DNA from: Clostridium_B lapidicellarium
GTDB taxonomy: Bacteria > Bacillota > Clostridia > Clostridiales > Clostridiaceae
Assembly: GCF_041224415.1 (NCBI RefSeq)
Contig: NZ_JBGFFE010000019.1
Coordinates: forward strand, 1-61,753
Reading direction: 5' to 3'
DNA length: 61,753 bases
Under the pieces are notes generated by a model. That model made no database searches, had not been told where the DNA came from, and worked only from the letters and a program-made list of their open reading frames with translations. The translations under genes and the position numbers were made by a program. Positions 18,801-31,578 of the stretch are shown here, in pieces (position 1 is the first letter of the stretch; every line of letters begins with the position of its first letter).

Positions 18801-21800
18801 CTTGTTCAGTAGTTCCTCTGCTCTATTCTGTTGAACCTTAACATGAGATGTATTTAAATTGTCCCGATTTGAGAGTGCTTTTAATAACATTCTGGGTTGA
18901 ACCTTAACATGAGATGTATTTAAATGCTTTTTTAACTGCGGCAACTTTATTTTCTCTTGCCGTTGAACCTTAACATGAGATGTATTTAAATTTTTTTACA
19001 CTCCATACTATAACTATTTGTTAAACAGTTGAACCTTAACATGAGATGTATTTAAATGCCATATTATCACCACCTTTCGTAGTGATAATTCTAGTTGAAC
19101 CTTAACATGAGATGTATTTAAATAGATGGCTGAAATCTACAATGCTCCGGAGCTTATGAAGTTGAACCTTAACATGAGATGTATTTAAATAAATCCAAGT
19201 CATTCATTTCAAGAGCAACAATGTCCGTTGAACCTTAACATGAGATGTATTTAAATAAGTCCAAGTCATTCATTTCAAGAGCAACAATGTCCGTTGAACC
19301 TTAACATGAGATGTATTTAAATAAGTCCAAGTCATTCATTTCAAGAGCAACAATTTCCGTTGAACCTTAACATGAGATGTATTTAAATAATCCTTGTTTA
19401 ATAAAAGCGGAGAAAGCAAATTTACGTTGAACCTTAACATGAGATGTATTTAAATGAATTATTTAAATGCTTATGATGCCACCAAAAGAGAGTTGAACCT
19501 TAACATGAGATGTATTTAAATTCTAGGGCTATGCTTTGTAGATATCCAGTTACATAAGTTGAACCTTAACATGAGATGTATTTAAATTAGCTTCTAGGCT
19601 TGGATTTGTTCTTTTGTTCTTGGGTTGAACCTTAACATGAGATGTATTTAAATCTCACGGAGACCCCTAGGGCGTCGGCTATCTTTTGGTTGAACCTTAA
19701 CATGAGATGTATTTAAATGTGCTGTGATAGAACACTGCGGACAATACCTAATAGTGTTGAACCTTAACATGAGATGTATTTAAATTTTCAAGAGCAACAA
19801 TTTCCTCCCTCCTAAAACCACTGTTGAACCTTAACATGAGATGTATTTAAATGCTATTCTTTGTAGGGTTTTTGTATTTGGGTTTTTGTTGAACCTTAAC
19901 ATGAGATGTATTTAAATCTTATTATTTTACTCTGCATATCTGGTGTCATCCTTGTTGAACCTTAACATGAGATGTATTTAAATAAGGGATCCACCCACGC
20001 CCCGCAACTTGCACAATAGTTGAACCTTAACATGAGATGTATTTAAATGACGGTAAAAATAAATACGTTGTAGCTTTCTATATGGTTGAACCTTAACATG
20101 AGATGTATTTAAATCTTCAAGAACTTCTATATGGCAAATGGTTCATAGAGGTTGAACCTTAACATGAGATGTATTTAAATCAATAAAGCCCTGTTGTTCC
20201 TGCCCTTCTATCTCCCGGTTGAACCTTAACATGAGATGTATTTAAATTTTATCATTTTTATTCCTCCTTGTGGCAGTTTTCTGTTGAACCTTAACATGAG
20301 ATGTATTTAAATTATCGACCTGGTATAAACTCCCCAGTTCTAAATACCGTTGAACCTTAACATGAGATGTATTTAAATCCCATATAAACGGAGCTGTATA
20401 AAGTTCCCTACCTAGTTGAACCTTAACATGAGATGTATTTAAATATTTTGAAACTAAGAAGTCTTCACAGGAAGCTATTCGTTGAACCTTAACATGAGAT
20501 GTATTTAAATATAGATGAAGCTAAAGAATTACTTTACATGGTTTTAGTTGAACCTTAACATGAGATGTATTTAAATTCTTCGGTTGCTCTCTTTTTAGGT
20601 CCTGTATTATTGTTGAACCTTAACATGAGATGTATTTAAATTCCATATTTATTCCTCGCTTTCGATATCCTCTGGGTTGAACCTTAACATGAGATGTATT
20701 TAAATTTATTCAGTTGATATTGTAAAGCGTAAATCTGTTTTGTTGAACCTTAACATGAGATGTATTTAAATCTTCTCTTTTTCTCCTTTATTCTTGCTAT
20801 TTAAATGTTGAACCTTAACATGAGATGTATTTAAATTTTCTAACATCCATTTCCAGCGTTACTCTTATTCTGTTGAACCTTAACATGAGATGTATTTAAA
20901 TTGACCAAAGACCTTAATATGTGGGTACAGATGGCTGTTGAACCTTAACATGAGATGTATTTAAATCCCTCTTTGGCATCTGACTTAGCCTGTGCCATAG
21001 CAGTTGAACCTTAACATGAGATGTATTTAAATTGCAGTAATGTTTTAAGCCTTTCAATATCACCTTTAGGTTGAACCTTAACATGAGATGTATTTAAATT
21101 AGTCCATTAGCTCCAATGCATCTCCTAGTTTGAAAGTTGAACCTTAACATGAGATGTATTTAAATTCAAGTATTTTATCTCTATCAATTTCTCTATGTTT
21201 GTTGAACCTTAACATGAGATGTATTTAAATAGTTTTAAATTGCTAACCTTATCTACCCATAAAACGTTGAACCTTAACATGAGATGTATTTAAATATTAA
21301 TGGATGATGAAACTTGGATGGATGCAAATACGTTGAACCTTAACATGAGATGTATTTAAATTCTATAGTTAATTCCTGTTCCTCTTCTTTTTCTTCGTTG
21401 AACCTTAACATGAGATGTATTTAAATCTCACTAAAATCGAACATCTGGACATTGCTTTCTGGGTTGAACCTTAACATGAGATGTATTTAAATCCATGTCT
21501 AAGGATACCCAACTATTTTTATAACACGTTGAACCTTAACATGAGATGTATTTAAATTCTCTTGCGGCTCCTATTTCGGCAGTAATACTTGCTGTTGAAC
21601 CTTAACATGAGATGTATTTAAATCACCTCCTAAATTTCTAAATCGCTTCAAACGCCCCTGTTGAACCTTAACATGAGATGTATTTAAATGTAGGCAGAGT
21701 AGACAATTCCTCATTTGTAGCAACGTTGAACCTTAACATGAGATGTATTTAAATTTGTATTCCTGAATCATGGCAGACCTTTTCGCCTCAGGTTGAACCT

Positions 21801-24800
21801 TAACATGAGATGTATTTAAATCCGTTAATCCAAAGCGTACCTTCTGTACCGGAAAGTAGTTGAACCTTAACATGAGATGTATTTAAATTATTCATATCTG
21901 TGTCTATATTTTTTATATATCCCGTTGAACCTTAACATGAGATGTATTTAAATGCTAGTATTTTGTTACTTTTCGCTTCTAGCTCTTCAAGTTGAACCTT
22001 AACATGAGATGTATTTAAATTTGTCGCTTTTCACGATTTTGCCATCTTTGAAGTTTGTTGAACCTTAACATGAGATGTATTTAAATCAGAGAAAACTTAC
22101 ACAGACTCCGGGCTTACTCCGGGTTGAACCTTAACATGAGATGTATTTAAATGAAGTTACTAGAATAATATTGCTTACATTATCCGCGTTGAACCTTAAC
22201 ATGAGATGTATTTAAATTAGTAGAAACTTAACCCCGTATAAATGCCTATCTTGGTTGAACCTTAACATGAGATGTATTTAAATTTGTATGCTCTACTGCC
22301 ATGTCCACCTAAAGCTCTTGTTGAACCTTAACATGAGATGTATTTAAATTTCCTGCCCATGGCATTATATTATCAAAATCGGATGGTTGAACCTTAACAT
22401 GAGATGTATTTAAATTTCTCCCAATTCACCTTGCCGAAGATAAACTTTACTCGTTGAACCTTAACATGAGATGTATTTAAATTCTGTATAATTTGTATCT
22501 TTTGATATTTGGACATTTAGTTGAACCTTAACATGAGATGTATTTAAATTTTTCACCATGCTCTAAAAAGTTTAGAACTACTTTTGTTGAACCTTAACAT
22601 GAGATGTATTTAAATAAAAATAAAAAATAATTTCAAACTAGGAGATGCATGTTGAACCTTAACATGAGATGTATTTAAATATGTCTTTGTAGTGTGTTAA
22701 GTAGATATATCGTCTTGTTGAACCTTAACATGAGATGTATTTAAATAGGGTAAATAATTCGTCTATAAGATCATGCGGTGACGTTGAACCTTAACATGAG
22801 ATGTATTTAAATTGCCCATTCTTTTGGTGTACTGCATATGTCTCTTCGTTGAACCTTAACATGAGATGTATTTAAATTCTTCGGTTGCTCTCTTTTTAGG
22901 TCGTGTATTATTGTTGAACCTTAACATGAGATGTACTTAAATTCTTCGGTTGCTCTCTTTTTAGGTCCTGTATTATTGTTGAACCTTAACATGAGATGTA
23001 TTTAAATTTTGCATCAGGCCCTTAGATGGGTGCCCTTCTATCGCGTTGAACCTTAACATGAGATGTATTTAAATAGTTTTTTATTTAAGGCTTCTTCTTT
23101 TTCTTTTCTCGTTGAACCTTAACATGAGATGTATTTAAATGAGTATACAAAAGAAAACATAGATGAAATAGTAGCAGTTGAACCTTAACATGAGATGTAT
23201 TTAAATTGTATCCTCACCTTCTGCCTAACTCTTGTTGAATTTGTTGAACCTTAACATGAGATGTATTTAAATTAATATTCCCCCATTATTTTAACTTAAT
23301 AATTACTGTTGAACCTTAACATGAGATGTATTTAAATGTTCCTCTATTAGCAATAGCCTCGCTAAGTATTACATGTTGAACCTTAACATGAGATGTATTT
23401 AAATTACTTTCCAAGAGGATCCCCTTTATTGCTTATTACGTTGAACCTTAACATGAGATGTATTTAAATTATCCTCTGCTTCTACTATTTCAATATAAGA
23501 TTCAGTTGAACCTTAACATGAGATGTATTTAAATGAGGTGGATTTACCTTGATTGGTTAACTGATATAAGTTGAACCTTAACATGAGATGTATTTAAATA
23601 GCTTATATACCTATATTGAATAATATAGATATTGCGTTGAACCTTAACATGAGATGTATTTAAATGAACAGGACGAGTTGCAACAGGTTCTGGACCTGTA
23701 AGTTGAACCTTAACATGAGATGTATTTAAATTTATTGTCCTTTAACATGTAAGTTCCAAGAAGCTTGTTGAACCTTAACATGAGATGTATTTAAATGCTA
23801 TCTGTTTTGCCTTATCATTATTGTCCTTTAAGTTGAACCTTAACATGAGATGTATTTAAATTAACAAATAAAAAGTACGCCCTAAAGCAGTCTTCTGTTG
23901 AACCTTAACATGAGATGTATTTAAATTATTTTAAAGTATTTGCTGTACCTGGAGCTACTAATGTTGAACCTTAACATGAGATGTATTTAAATCGGATAGA
24001 TCTCCAATTTTCGCCGTAGTTATAGTAGTTGAACCTTAACATGAGATGTATTTAAATCAGAAGGTGTTGGCAGCTGTAACTCCAAGGAGGATAGTTGAAC
24101 CTTAACATGAGATGTATTTAAATCCTTCTTTGGACGGAATATATCCACCTGTGTGATTGTTGAACCTTAACATGAGATGTATTTAAATGTCATTTAATCA
24201 CCTACCCTTTCTTGTTCTGTTCCGTTGAACCTTAACATGAGATGTATTTAAATGCATCTGCTAGGTCTGGTTTTCCATTGCTTTGACTCGTTGAACCTTA
24301 ACATGAGATGTATTTAAATCCTCTTACAGCAGAACTGATTACATCTGCACTTCCTGTTGAACCTTAACATGAGATGTATTTAAATTATCCTCCCATATGC
24401 CACCTGATTATAATAATTTCTGTTGAACCTTAACATGAGATGTATTTAAATTATTTCTAAAAATTGTTTTAACCTCCTGTAGTTTTTCGTTGAACCTTAA
24501 CATGAGATGTATTTAAATTGGCTTACCCCCGCCAATTTTGCTATTTCTTCTCTAGTTGAACCTTAACATGAGATGTATTTAAATGGATTCCAAATATGGC
24601 ATCTGCAACCTTGTCGGCAAGTTGAACCTTAACATGAGATGTATTTAAATGTATTGAGATTAGATTGTAATTCTAAACTTTCTTCCGTTGAACCTTAACA
24701 TGAGATGTATTTAAATAAATGTTAATAATTTTGACTATAATCCTTGTACCTGTTGAACCTTAACATGAGATGTATTTAAATGACTTGCTAGAATGGACAT

Positions 24801-26814
24801 GAAAAAGCAGCTTATGTTGAACCTTAACATGAGATGTATTTAAATTACTTGCTAGAATGGACATGAAAAAGCAGCTTATGTTGAACCTTAACATGAGATG
24901 TATTTAAATTAAACTATTCCATAAATATTATGGGTATGGGAAAAAGTTGAACCTTAACATGAGATGTATTTAAATCATAAATCGCACCAGCTTCTAGCAT
25001 GTTCCAAGTCTGTTGAACCTTAACATGAGATGTATTTAAATATGCTACAGCCATAATCCCAACAAATATGCCCATACAGTTGAACCTTAACATGAGATGT
25101 ATTTAAATGCATGTACAAGCTCCATAATCTTGTCACGGCCTATGTTGAACCTTAACATGAGATGTATTTAAATTACTTCCTTTCCATGGATTATTTTTTT
25201 GTATTTATCCGTTGAACCTTAACATGAGATGTATTTAAATCCTTTTCCCCGCCTACTGAATTCATGCGTATTTTCTGTTGAACCTTAACATGAGATGTAT
25301 TTAAATAATTTAGAAAGTTATGGAGGGATTAACATGGATAAGTTGAACCTTAACATGAGATGTATTTAAATCATCTAGCTCTCTGCATAGTTTCATATTT
25401 TTTTATGTTGAACCTTAACATGAGATGTATTTAAATATTTTAGTGGGGTCTAATGGATAAAGTCCTTGTATAGTTGAACCTTAACATGAGATGTATTTAA
25501 ATTCTTTGCTGTTCTGGATGAAATAAACTTGTTTAACTGTTGAACCTTAACATGAGATGTATTTAAATTATATCCTCCTATTCCAATGCATAAACACATA
25601 TATTGTTGAACCTTAACATGAGATGTATTTAAATTACTTCTTAGTACATTCATTACAATACCTTTGTCCTGTTGAACCTTAACATGAGATGTATTTAAAT
25701 CGGACGCCGCACTTGCTGCCAGCCCATCTACATGGGGTTGAACCTTAACATGAGATGTATTTAAATTTTACATAAAAATCTACTCTTATCCTCATAATGT
25801 CCGTTGAACCTTAACATGAGATGTATTTAAATCAACTTGGAATTAAGAATGTTAAATAAAGGAGCAATGTTGAACCTTAACATGAGATGTATTTAAATTT
25901 TTTAGGTATTACAAGTCTACATCTGCTGGATATGTTGAACCTTAACATGAGATGTATTTAAATATACTGGAATTTGAATGCAGTGGATTCCTTAAAGTAG
26001 TTGAACCTTAACATGAGATGTATTTAAATTAATTACTTATGGATGTTTTGCAGGCCATAGGAAGGTTGAACCTTAACATGAGATGTATTTAAATATAAAC
26101 TTGAGGAACAACTTAAACAGCCAAAGGATAGTTGAACCTTAACATGAGATGTATTTAAATGACCTAAAGGAAAGCGGCGGAATAGAGGAAAACGCCGGTT
26201 GAACCTTAACATGAGATGTATTTAAATCTATGACATAAGGCTTTTTACAATATGGGCATCTGTTGAACCTTAACATGAGATGTATTTAAATGACTGTTTA
26301 GAAGCAGTTTTTTGTCGATTTTTGGAGTTGAACCTTAACATGAGATGTATTTAAATGCTATTGCATAGCTATCCTTTGGCTGTTGTAGCTGTGTTGAACC
26401 TTAACATGAGATGTATTTAAATTAGATGAACGGAAAAGAAACAAGCCCGCGGCTCCAGGTTGAACCTTAACATGAGATGTATTTAAATATTATATCCGTG
26501 TACGTATTTTCCCTCCTTTCGCGTTGAACCTTAACATGAGATGTATTTAAATTGCCTCCAGCTCCTTTCTTAGTAGGTTCAAGGCTTTTCGTTGAACCTT
26601 AACATGAGATGTATTTAAATTTTATTATATTCGTGGCTCTTTCTACCATGTCACTTGTTGAACCTTAACATGAGATGTATTTAAATACAGCCACATCTAA
26701 CGTAACTGAAGACCAGAAAGCAGTTGAACCTTAACATGAGATGTATTTAAATCTAGCATTAAGTAACCTGATTCAGTTATAAGAAATCGTTGAACCTTAA
26801 CATGAGATGTATTT
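15873..26814 (+). CRISPR. Large type I-B array, about 167 repeats and 166 spacers
   Basis: 30-bp repeats beginning GTTGAACCTTAACATGAG and ending ATTTAAAT; the first is at 15873-15902. I counted 166 spacers of 34-37 bp by reading; the total length fits this count (mean unit 65.8 bp). Repeats are almost invariant; one internal variant has C for T at 22936. The last repeat (26789-26814) loses its final four bases, marking the trailer end. Leader-proximal, cas-adjacent, same strand as cas. Several spacers are duplicated or near-identical (17482-17715; 16954, 19191, 19257, 19323; 20577, 22878, 22943; 17548, 24782, 24846), and some overlap one another in target sequence. Short open frames within the array, encoding repeated LNTSHVKVQ, are artefacts of the repeats. 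Confidence 0.98.
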
Positions 26815-27086
26815 TGTGCTTATGTTAATATTGGTGTAAATTAGATGTTTTAAGAAAAATTTTTTATATATTATTTTTATATATTATCAGAAAACTAGTA
26901 AAATATTTTTATAAATAGTTTGATTGATTTTGTACTGTCGACCCTCAATAGAGCAAAAATTGCCGGAGGTCGACGATTTTTATATCTGCAGTTAATTGGC
27001 GGCCTGGGATTGATTTTTGGAATTCTTCAAAAGATTTTCCTGTATATTGCAATTTTGGACAGGCTGGTGTATTCTGTATTTGATGG
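26815..27086 (+). promoter_or_regulatory. Spacer region and leader of the second array
   Basis: 272 bp between the two arrays without a gene. An AT-rich half is followed by an inverted repeat, GTCGACC (about 26937-26943) with GGTCGAC (about 26968-26974), and then a mixed-composition stretch up to the first repeat at 27087. The position left of a homogeneous array whose right end is decayed makes this the leader. I could not see a clear promoter. Confidence 0.6.
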
Positions 27087-30000
27087 GTTTTAGGATACCT
27101 AGTAAGGAATTGAAACCCTCCTAGAGATTTATATAAAAAATAGGGGCTAAAGGTTTTAGGATACCTAGTAAGGAATTGAAACAACTATTTGGGAAAGCTT
27201 TAGGATTTTGTGGATGCGAGTTTTAGGATACCTAGTAAGGAATTGAAACCTTCTGGCACTGCAGCTTCTGCATTTGCGTGCGACGTTTTAGGATACCTAG
27301 TAAGGAATTGAAACCCTCCCGCTCTCTCCATGTAGTTTTCCAAGTCCTCGTTTTAGGATACCTAGTAAGGAATTGAAACGCAACCGTAATGGCGTCCGTA
27401 AATAACGTGATAGCCTGTTTTAGGATACCTAGTAAGGAATTGAAACTCTTCTGGGGGCGTAAACATGACTTTGTAGAAAACGCCGTTTTAGGATACCTAG
27501 TAAGGAATTGAAACTATTTTTTGATACCCCACGGATGGTCTGTATGATTGTTTTAGGATACCTAGTAAGGAATTGAAACAATTTTGTATTCCTTTGGTAA
27601 AACTGGCGTCATCCAGTGTTTTAGGATACCTAGTAAGGAATTGAAACTTCATCTGGGTAGTATAGTTTTTTATGCTTCTGTCGGTTTTAGGATACCTAGT
27701 AAGGAATTGAAACAGAATAAAATATAATAAACTAGAATAGGTTTTTTGGTTTTAGGATACCTAGTAAGGAATTGAAACATAAGGAAGGCGCACGAAGAAA
27801 CAAGAAATATGAAAAAGTTTTAGGATACCTAGTAAGGAATTGAAACCTTTCCATCATCCACCATTCGAGCGAGAACGCCCATTTGTTTTAGGATACCTAG
27901 TAAGGAATTGAAACTGCAACCAATGTATTCCCGTTCCCTACGACTGTAAGTTTTAGGATACCTAGTAAGGAATTGAAACCTCTTACTACGGCACCTACAA
28001 CAGGGCAGGCAGTTGTTTTAGGATACCTAGTAAGGAATTGAAACTCCCTGCCGCCTTCGCGTTGGCAATATTTTGGTGATGTTTTAGGATACCTAGTAAG
28101 GAATTGAAACCTTGCAGTGCTCCCTTCATGCTCGCAAGCAATACAGTTTTAGGATACCTAGTAAGGAATTGAAACCAGTCACATCATCTGCTACGGACCT
28201 GTCCATGCCTAGTTTTAGGATACCTAGTAAGGAATTGAAACTATAGATGTCCACGTCTTTTCCTTCAAGCTGGTTTGTTTTAGGATACCTAGTAAGGAAT
28301 TGAAACTTCAAATCACTGGCGTATTTTGCCATGTCATTGGCGGTTTTAGGATACCTAGTAAGGAATTGAAACTTAGTCTGCAATAATGACTGATTTTCAA
28401 GTGATCTTAAGTTTTAGGATACCTAGTAAGGAATTGAAACCAATAGCTATAGGCCCTTCTATTTTACGTAGTGCATGTTTTAGGATACCTAGTAAGGAAT
28501 TGAAACATAGACAGGGACATGTAAAATGCCCCTTCCATAATGTTTTAGGATACCTAGTAAGGAATTGAAACCACAGCAGGCAATACCTGCGGTCGATTTA
28601 TTTGCGGGTTTTAGGATACCTAGTAAGGAATTGAAACGCCACAATAGCGGGGTTATCACAGCTTCATGTTTGCTGTTTTAGGATACCTAGTAAGGAATTG
28701 AAACTGGAATTATCTAGCGTCGTGAATTCGAGGTTATAACTGTTTTAGGATACCTAGTAAGGAATTGAAACAATTTTTCTACCAACTCCTCTGTTGGTTT
28801 TCCTGTTGTTTTAGGATACCTAGTAAGGAATTGAAACCCCATAGAGAACCTAACCACATTATTGTTGTCTACTGTTTTAGGATACCTAGTAAGGAATTGA
28901 AACAACAAAAGGCTGCGTTTACTTAAAAGCCAAGTATCTGTTTTAGGATACCTAGTAAGGAATTGAAACAGGGTGTGTATAGCCAGAGAAAAGACCATAG
29001 ATTGCCGTTTTAGGATACCTAGTAAGGAATTGAAACTGGATCGGGGCTGAACACAATAAAAGAAGCACAGGGTGTTTTAGGATACCTAGTAAGGAATTGA
29101 AACCTGTTGCCAGCGTCCCGGTTATACCAGATGCGAGAGTTTTAGGATACCTAGTAAGGAATTGAAACTTCAAGCAAGAGAGGGACAGAAGGAAGTAATT
29201 CAGTTTTAGGATACCTAGTAAGGAATTGAAACTCATCCAGCAGATATAGATGAAATCAGAATAAGTTAGAGTTTTAGGATACCTAGTAAGGAATTGAAAC
29301 CAGAGAAGGGGGTAAAAGTACATGAGAACTAATATGTTTTAGGATACCTAGTAAGGAATTGAAACAGAATATACGCTATTTATTTGTTTTAGGGCACTGT
29401 GTTTTAGGATACCTAGTAAGGAATTGAAACAAGCAATAAAAAGTGATATGACGCAAGTTGAAATGGTTTTAGGATACCTAGTAAGGAATTGAAACATATA
29501 GGCATAGGTAGGGAACTTTATACAGCTCCGTTGTTTTAGGATACCTAGTAAGGAATTGAAACTTTTGTTTTCTATTAACAATATGATCTATATCTCTTCG
29601 TTTTAGGATACCTAGTAAGGAATTGAAACCTAGGGTTTTGTGCACAGGATGTTCCTGCTCATCTGAGTTTTAGGATACCTAGTAAGGAATTGAAACTATT
29701 TATTATATTGCATGAAATTATCTTTCCATTTCTGTTTTAGGATACCTAGTAAGGAATTGAAACTACTTTTGTTCAACTTCTTGTCCATCGCTATTATATA
29801 TGTTTTAGGATACCTAGTAAGGAATTGAAACTTGTGAATGACTTAGACCAGGCGAATTGGTGTTTTAGTTTTAGGATACCTAGTAAGGAATTGAAACTTT
29901 TTTCTATCCGTAGCTGCTTGATGTGTAATCCCAGTTTTAGGATACCTAGTAAGGAATTGAAACATTGTGGGTATTTGCCCACAAAACAAATAATGGGCGT

Positions 30001-30958
30001 TTTAGGATACCTAGTAAGGAATTGAAACTAATCCACTGTAATTATAATAGGCTTGCTTATTCCTGGTTTTAGGATACCTAGTAAGGAATTGAAACCAACA
30101 ACCAAGGTATTTTTTAATGAAGAAGGGTATTGGTTTTAGGATACCTAGTAAGGAATTGAAACTCACCTGCTCCCAAGGTTTCATAATAAATTTTGTACGT
30201 TTTAGGATACCTAGTAAGGAATTGAAACTTTGTCTATACGTGGTTTGCTGTCCGAATACAATGGGGTTTTAGGATACCTAGTAAGGAATTGAAACCAACG
30301 AATACGGAGAAGCATTTTCCGAGAACAGAGAGAGTTTTAGGATACCTAGTAAGGAATTGAAACTTTAAGTTGGCAAATATACCCACGACGTCACCGTCAG
30401 GGTTTTAGGATACCTAGTAAGGAATTGAAACCTTCCCATCATCCACCATTCGAGCGAGAACGCCCATTGTTTTAGGATACCTAGTAAGGAATTGAAACTA
30501 GAGAACAAAACAAATGGATGCATAAGCCCACAGTTTTAGGATACCTAGTAAGGAATTGAAACAGTACCTAAACCCCGACAAAGATTTTAGATGGGTGGTT
30601 TTAGGATACCTAGTAAGGAATTGAAACTAGAGACAGCTAACGGAAAACCAGTTCTGATATTCTATGTTTTAGGATACCTAGTAAGGAATTGAAATTTAGT
30701 TGGGTGGGCGGCAAACGCCTACTCAGAGAGGGTTTTAGGATACCTAGTAAGGAATTGAAACTAGCTTTGTAATATTTATATTCCATATGTGTGTAATAGT
30801 TTTAGGATACCTTAAGGAATTGAAATTCTATATCGCTGTTATTTCTCACTTCGATTTTATCTGATTTTAGAATATCTATAAAGAATTGAGAGCTATTTTA
30901 TGGACAAGTGGAATATGGCCTGTAAGCTGATCTTATATTGCCTATAGGGAATTGAAAT
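27087..30958 (+). CRISPR. Second array with an unrelated repeat, 55 spacers plus decayed repeats
   Basis: 56 well-kept 30-bp repeats (27087-30761; starting GTTTTAGGATACCTAG, ending AAGGAATTGAAAC) with 55 spacers of 34-38 bp. The trailer decays stepwise: a repeat ending GAAAT near 30695, a repeat with a 2-bp deletion at 30799-30826, and poorly matching copies near 30863-30892 and 30930-30958. The repeat shares no clear similarity with the cas-adjacent repeat but is close to the fragment at 16-243. No second cas operon is in this window, so the partner effector must lie elsewhere or be lost. One spacer (29496-29532) overlaps, in reverse orientation, a target of the first array. Confidence 0.97.
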
Positions 30959-31478
30959 TTATGGTAGCAAGTATATGATACTAATTTCCATATTAACTTG
31001 AAAACTAACATAACTAAACTAATCTATTTATATAAGATTTTCACTATCAATCTCCCTCATTGAAAGAATTAACGATAGTTTCAGGCTCACATCAAAACAT
31101 TCCTTATTTAATTTATCTGATCACTTATTACTTTATTGTGCATTTCTATAAGCTTATCGAAATTATTTTTACATATTTCATTATTAATACTTTTTAAATT
31201 GTCATTTACATTCATTGTTGGGAATGTACTGTACAGATCTCTCTGTACTTTTTATTTTTTCAATTTTCAATATATATTTTAATGGTTTTTTCCAGATACA
31301 CTGCAAATTATACAACAAAGGTGGCTTTTAGTTCATAATAAAAGAATTCTACTTTTTAGTTTAGGATATTTTTCTCTTGTGTGAATTTTGATAGAACAAA
31401 ACTTGGTGATAATAGGGTAGTTTAGCGGATTCAAAAATATGCAAGAATATTAAGGCAATAATATATTATAAAAACTGA

Positions 31479-31510
31479 CACTTACTTTTTAGTAGGTGCT
31501 TTTATTTTGA
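31479..31510 (+). terminator. Possible hairpin terminator in a 620-bp gene-free stretch
   Basis: CACTTACT (31479-31486) pairs with AGTAGGTG (31491-31498) around a TTTT loop and is followed by a T-rich tract. It is the only structure I can support between the decayed CRISPR repeats (end near 30958) and the LytTR operator at 31579; no gene is seen in that interval. Confidence 0.4.
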
Positions 31511-31578
31511 AATTTTATCTAAATATAGGAATTCAAGATGCTGTGATGCTAATATGAACTGATACGAAAAGTTTATTT

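Noticed and set aside
17393..30025. Open frames of 60-147 codons on both strands within the CRISPR arrays (repeating LNTSHVKVQ, FQFLTRYPKT, SFRIPSKELK)
   Set aside because: These are only translations of the CRISPR repeats; no start sites or independent coding signal.
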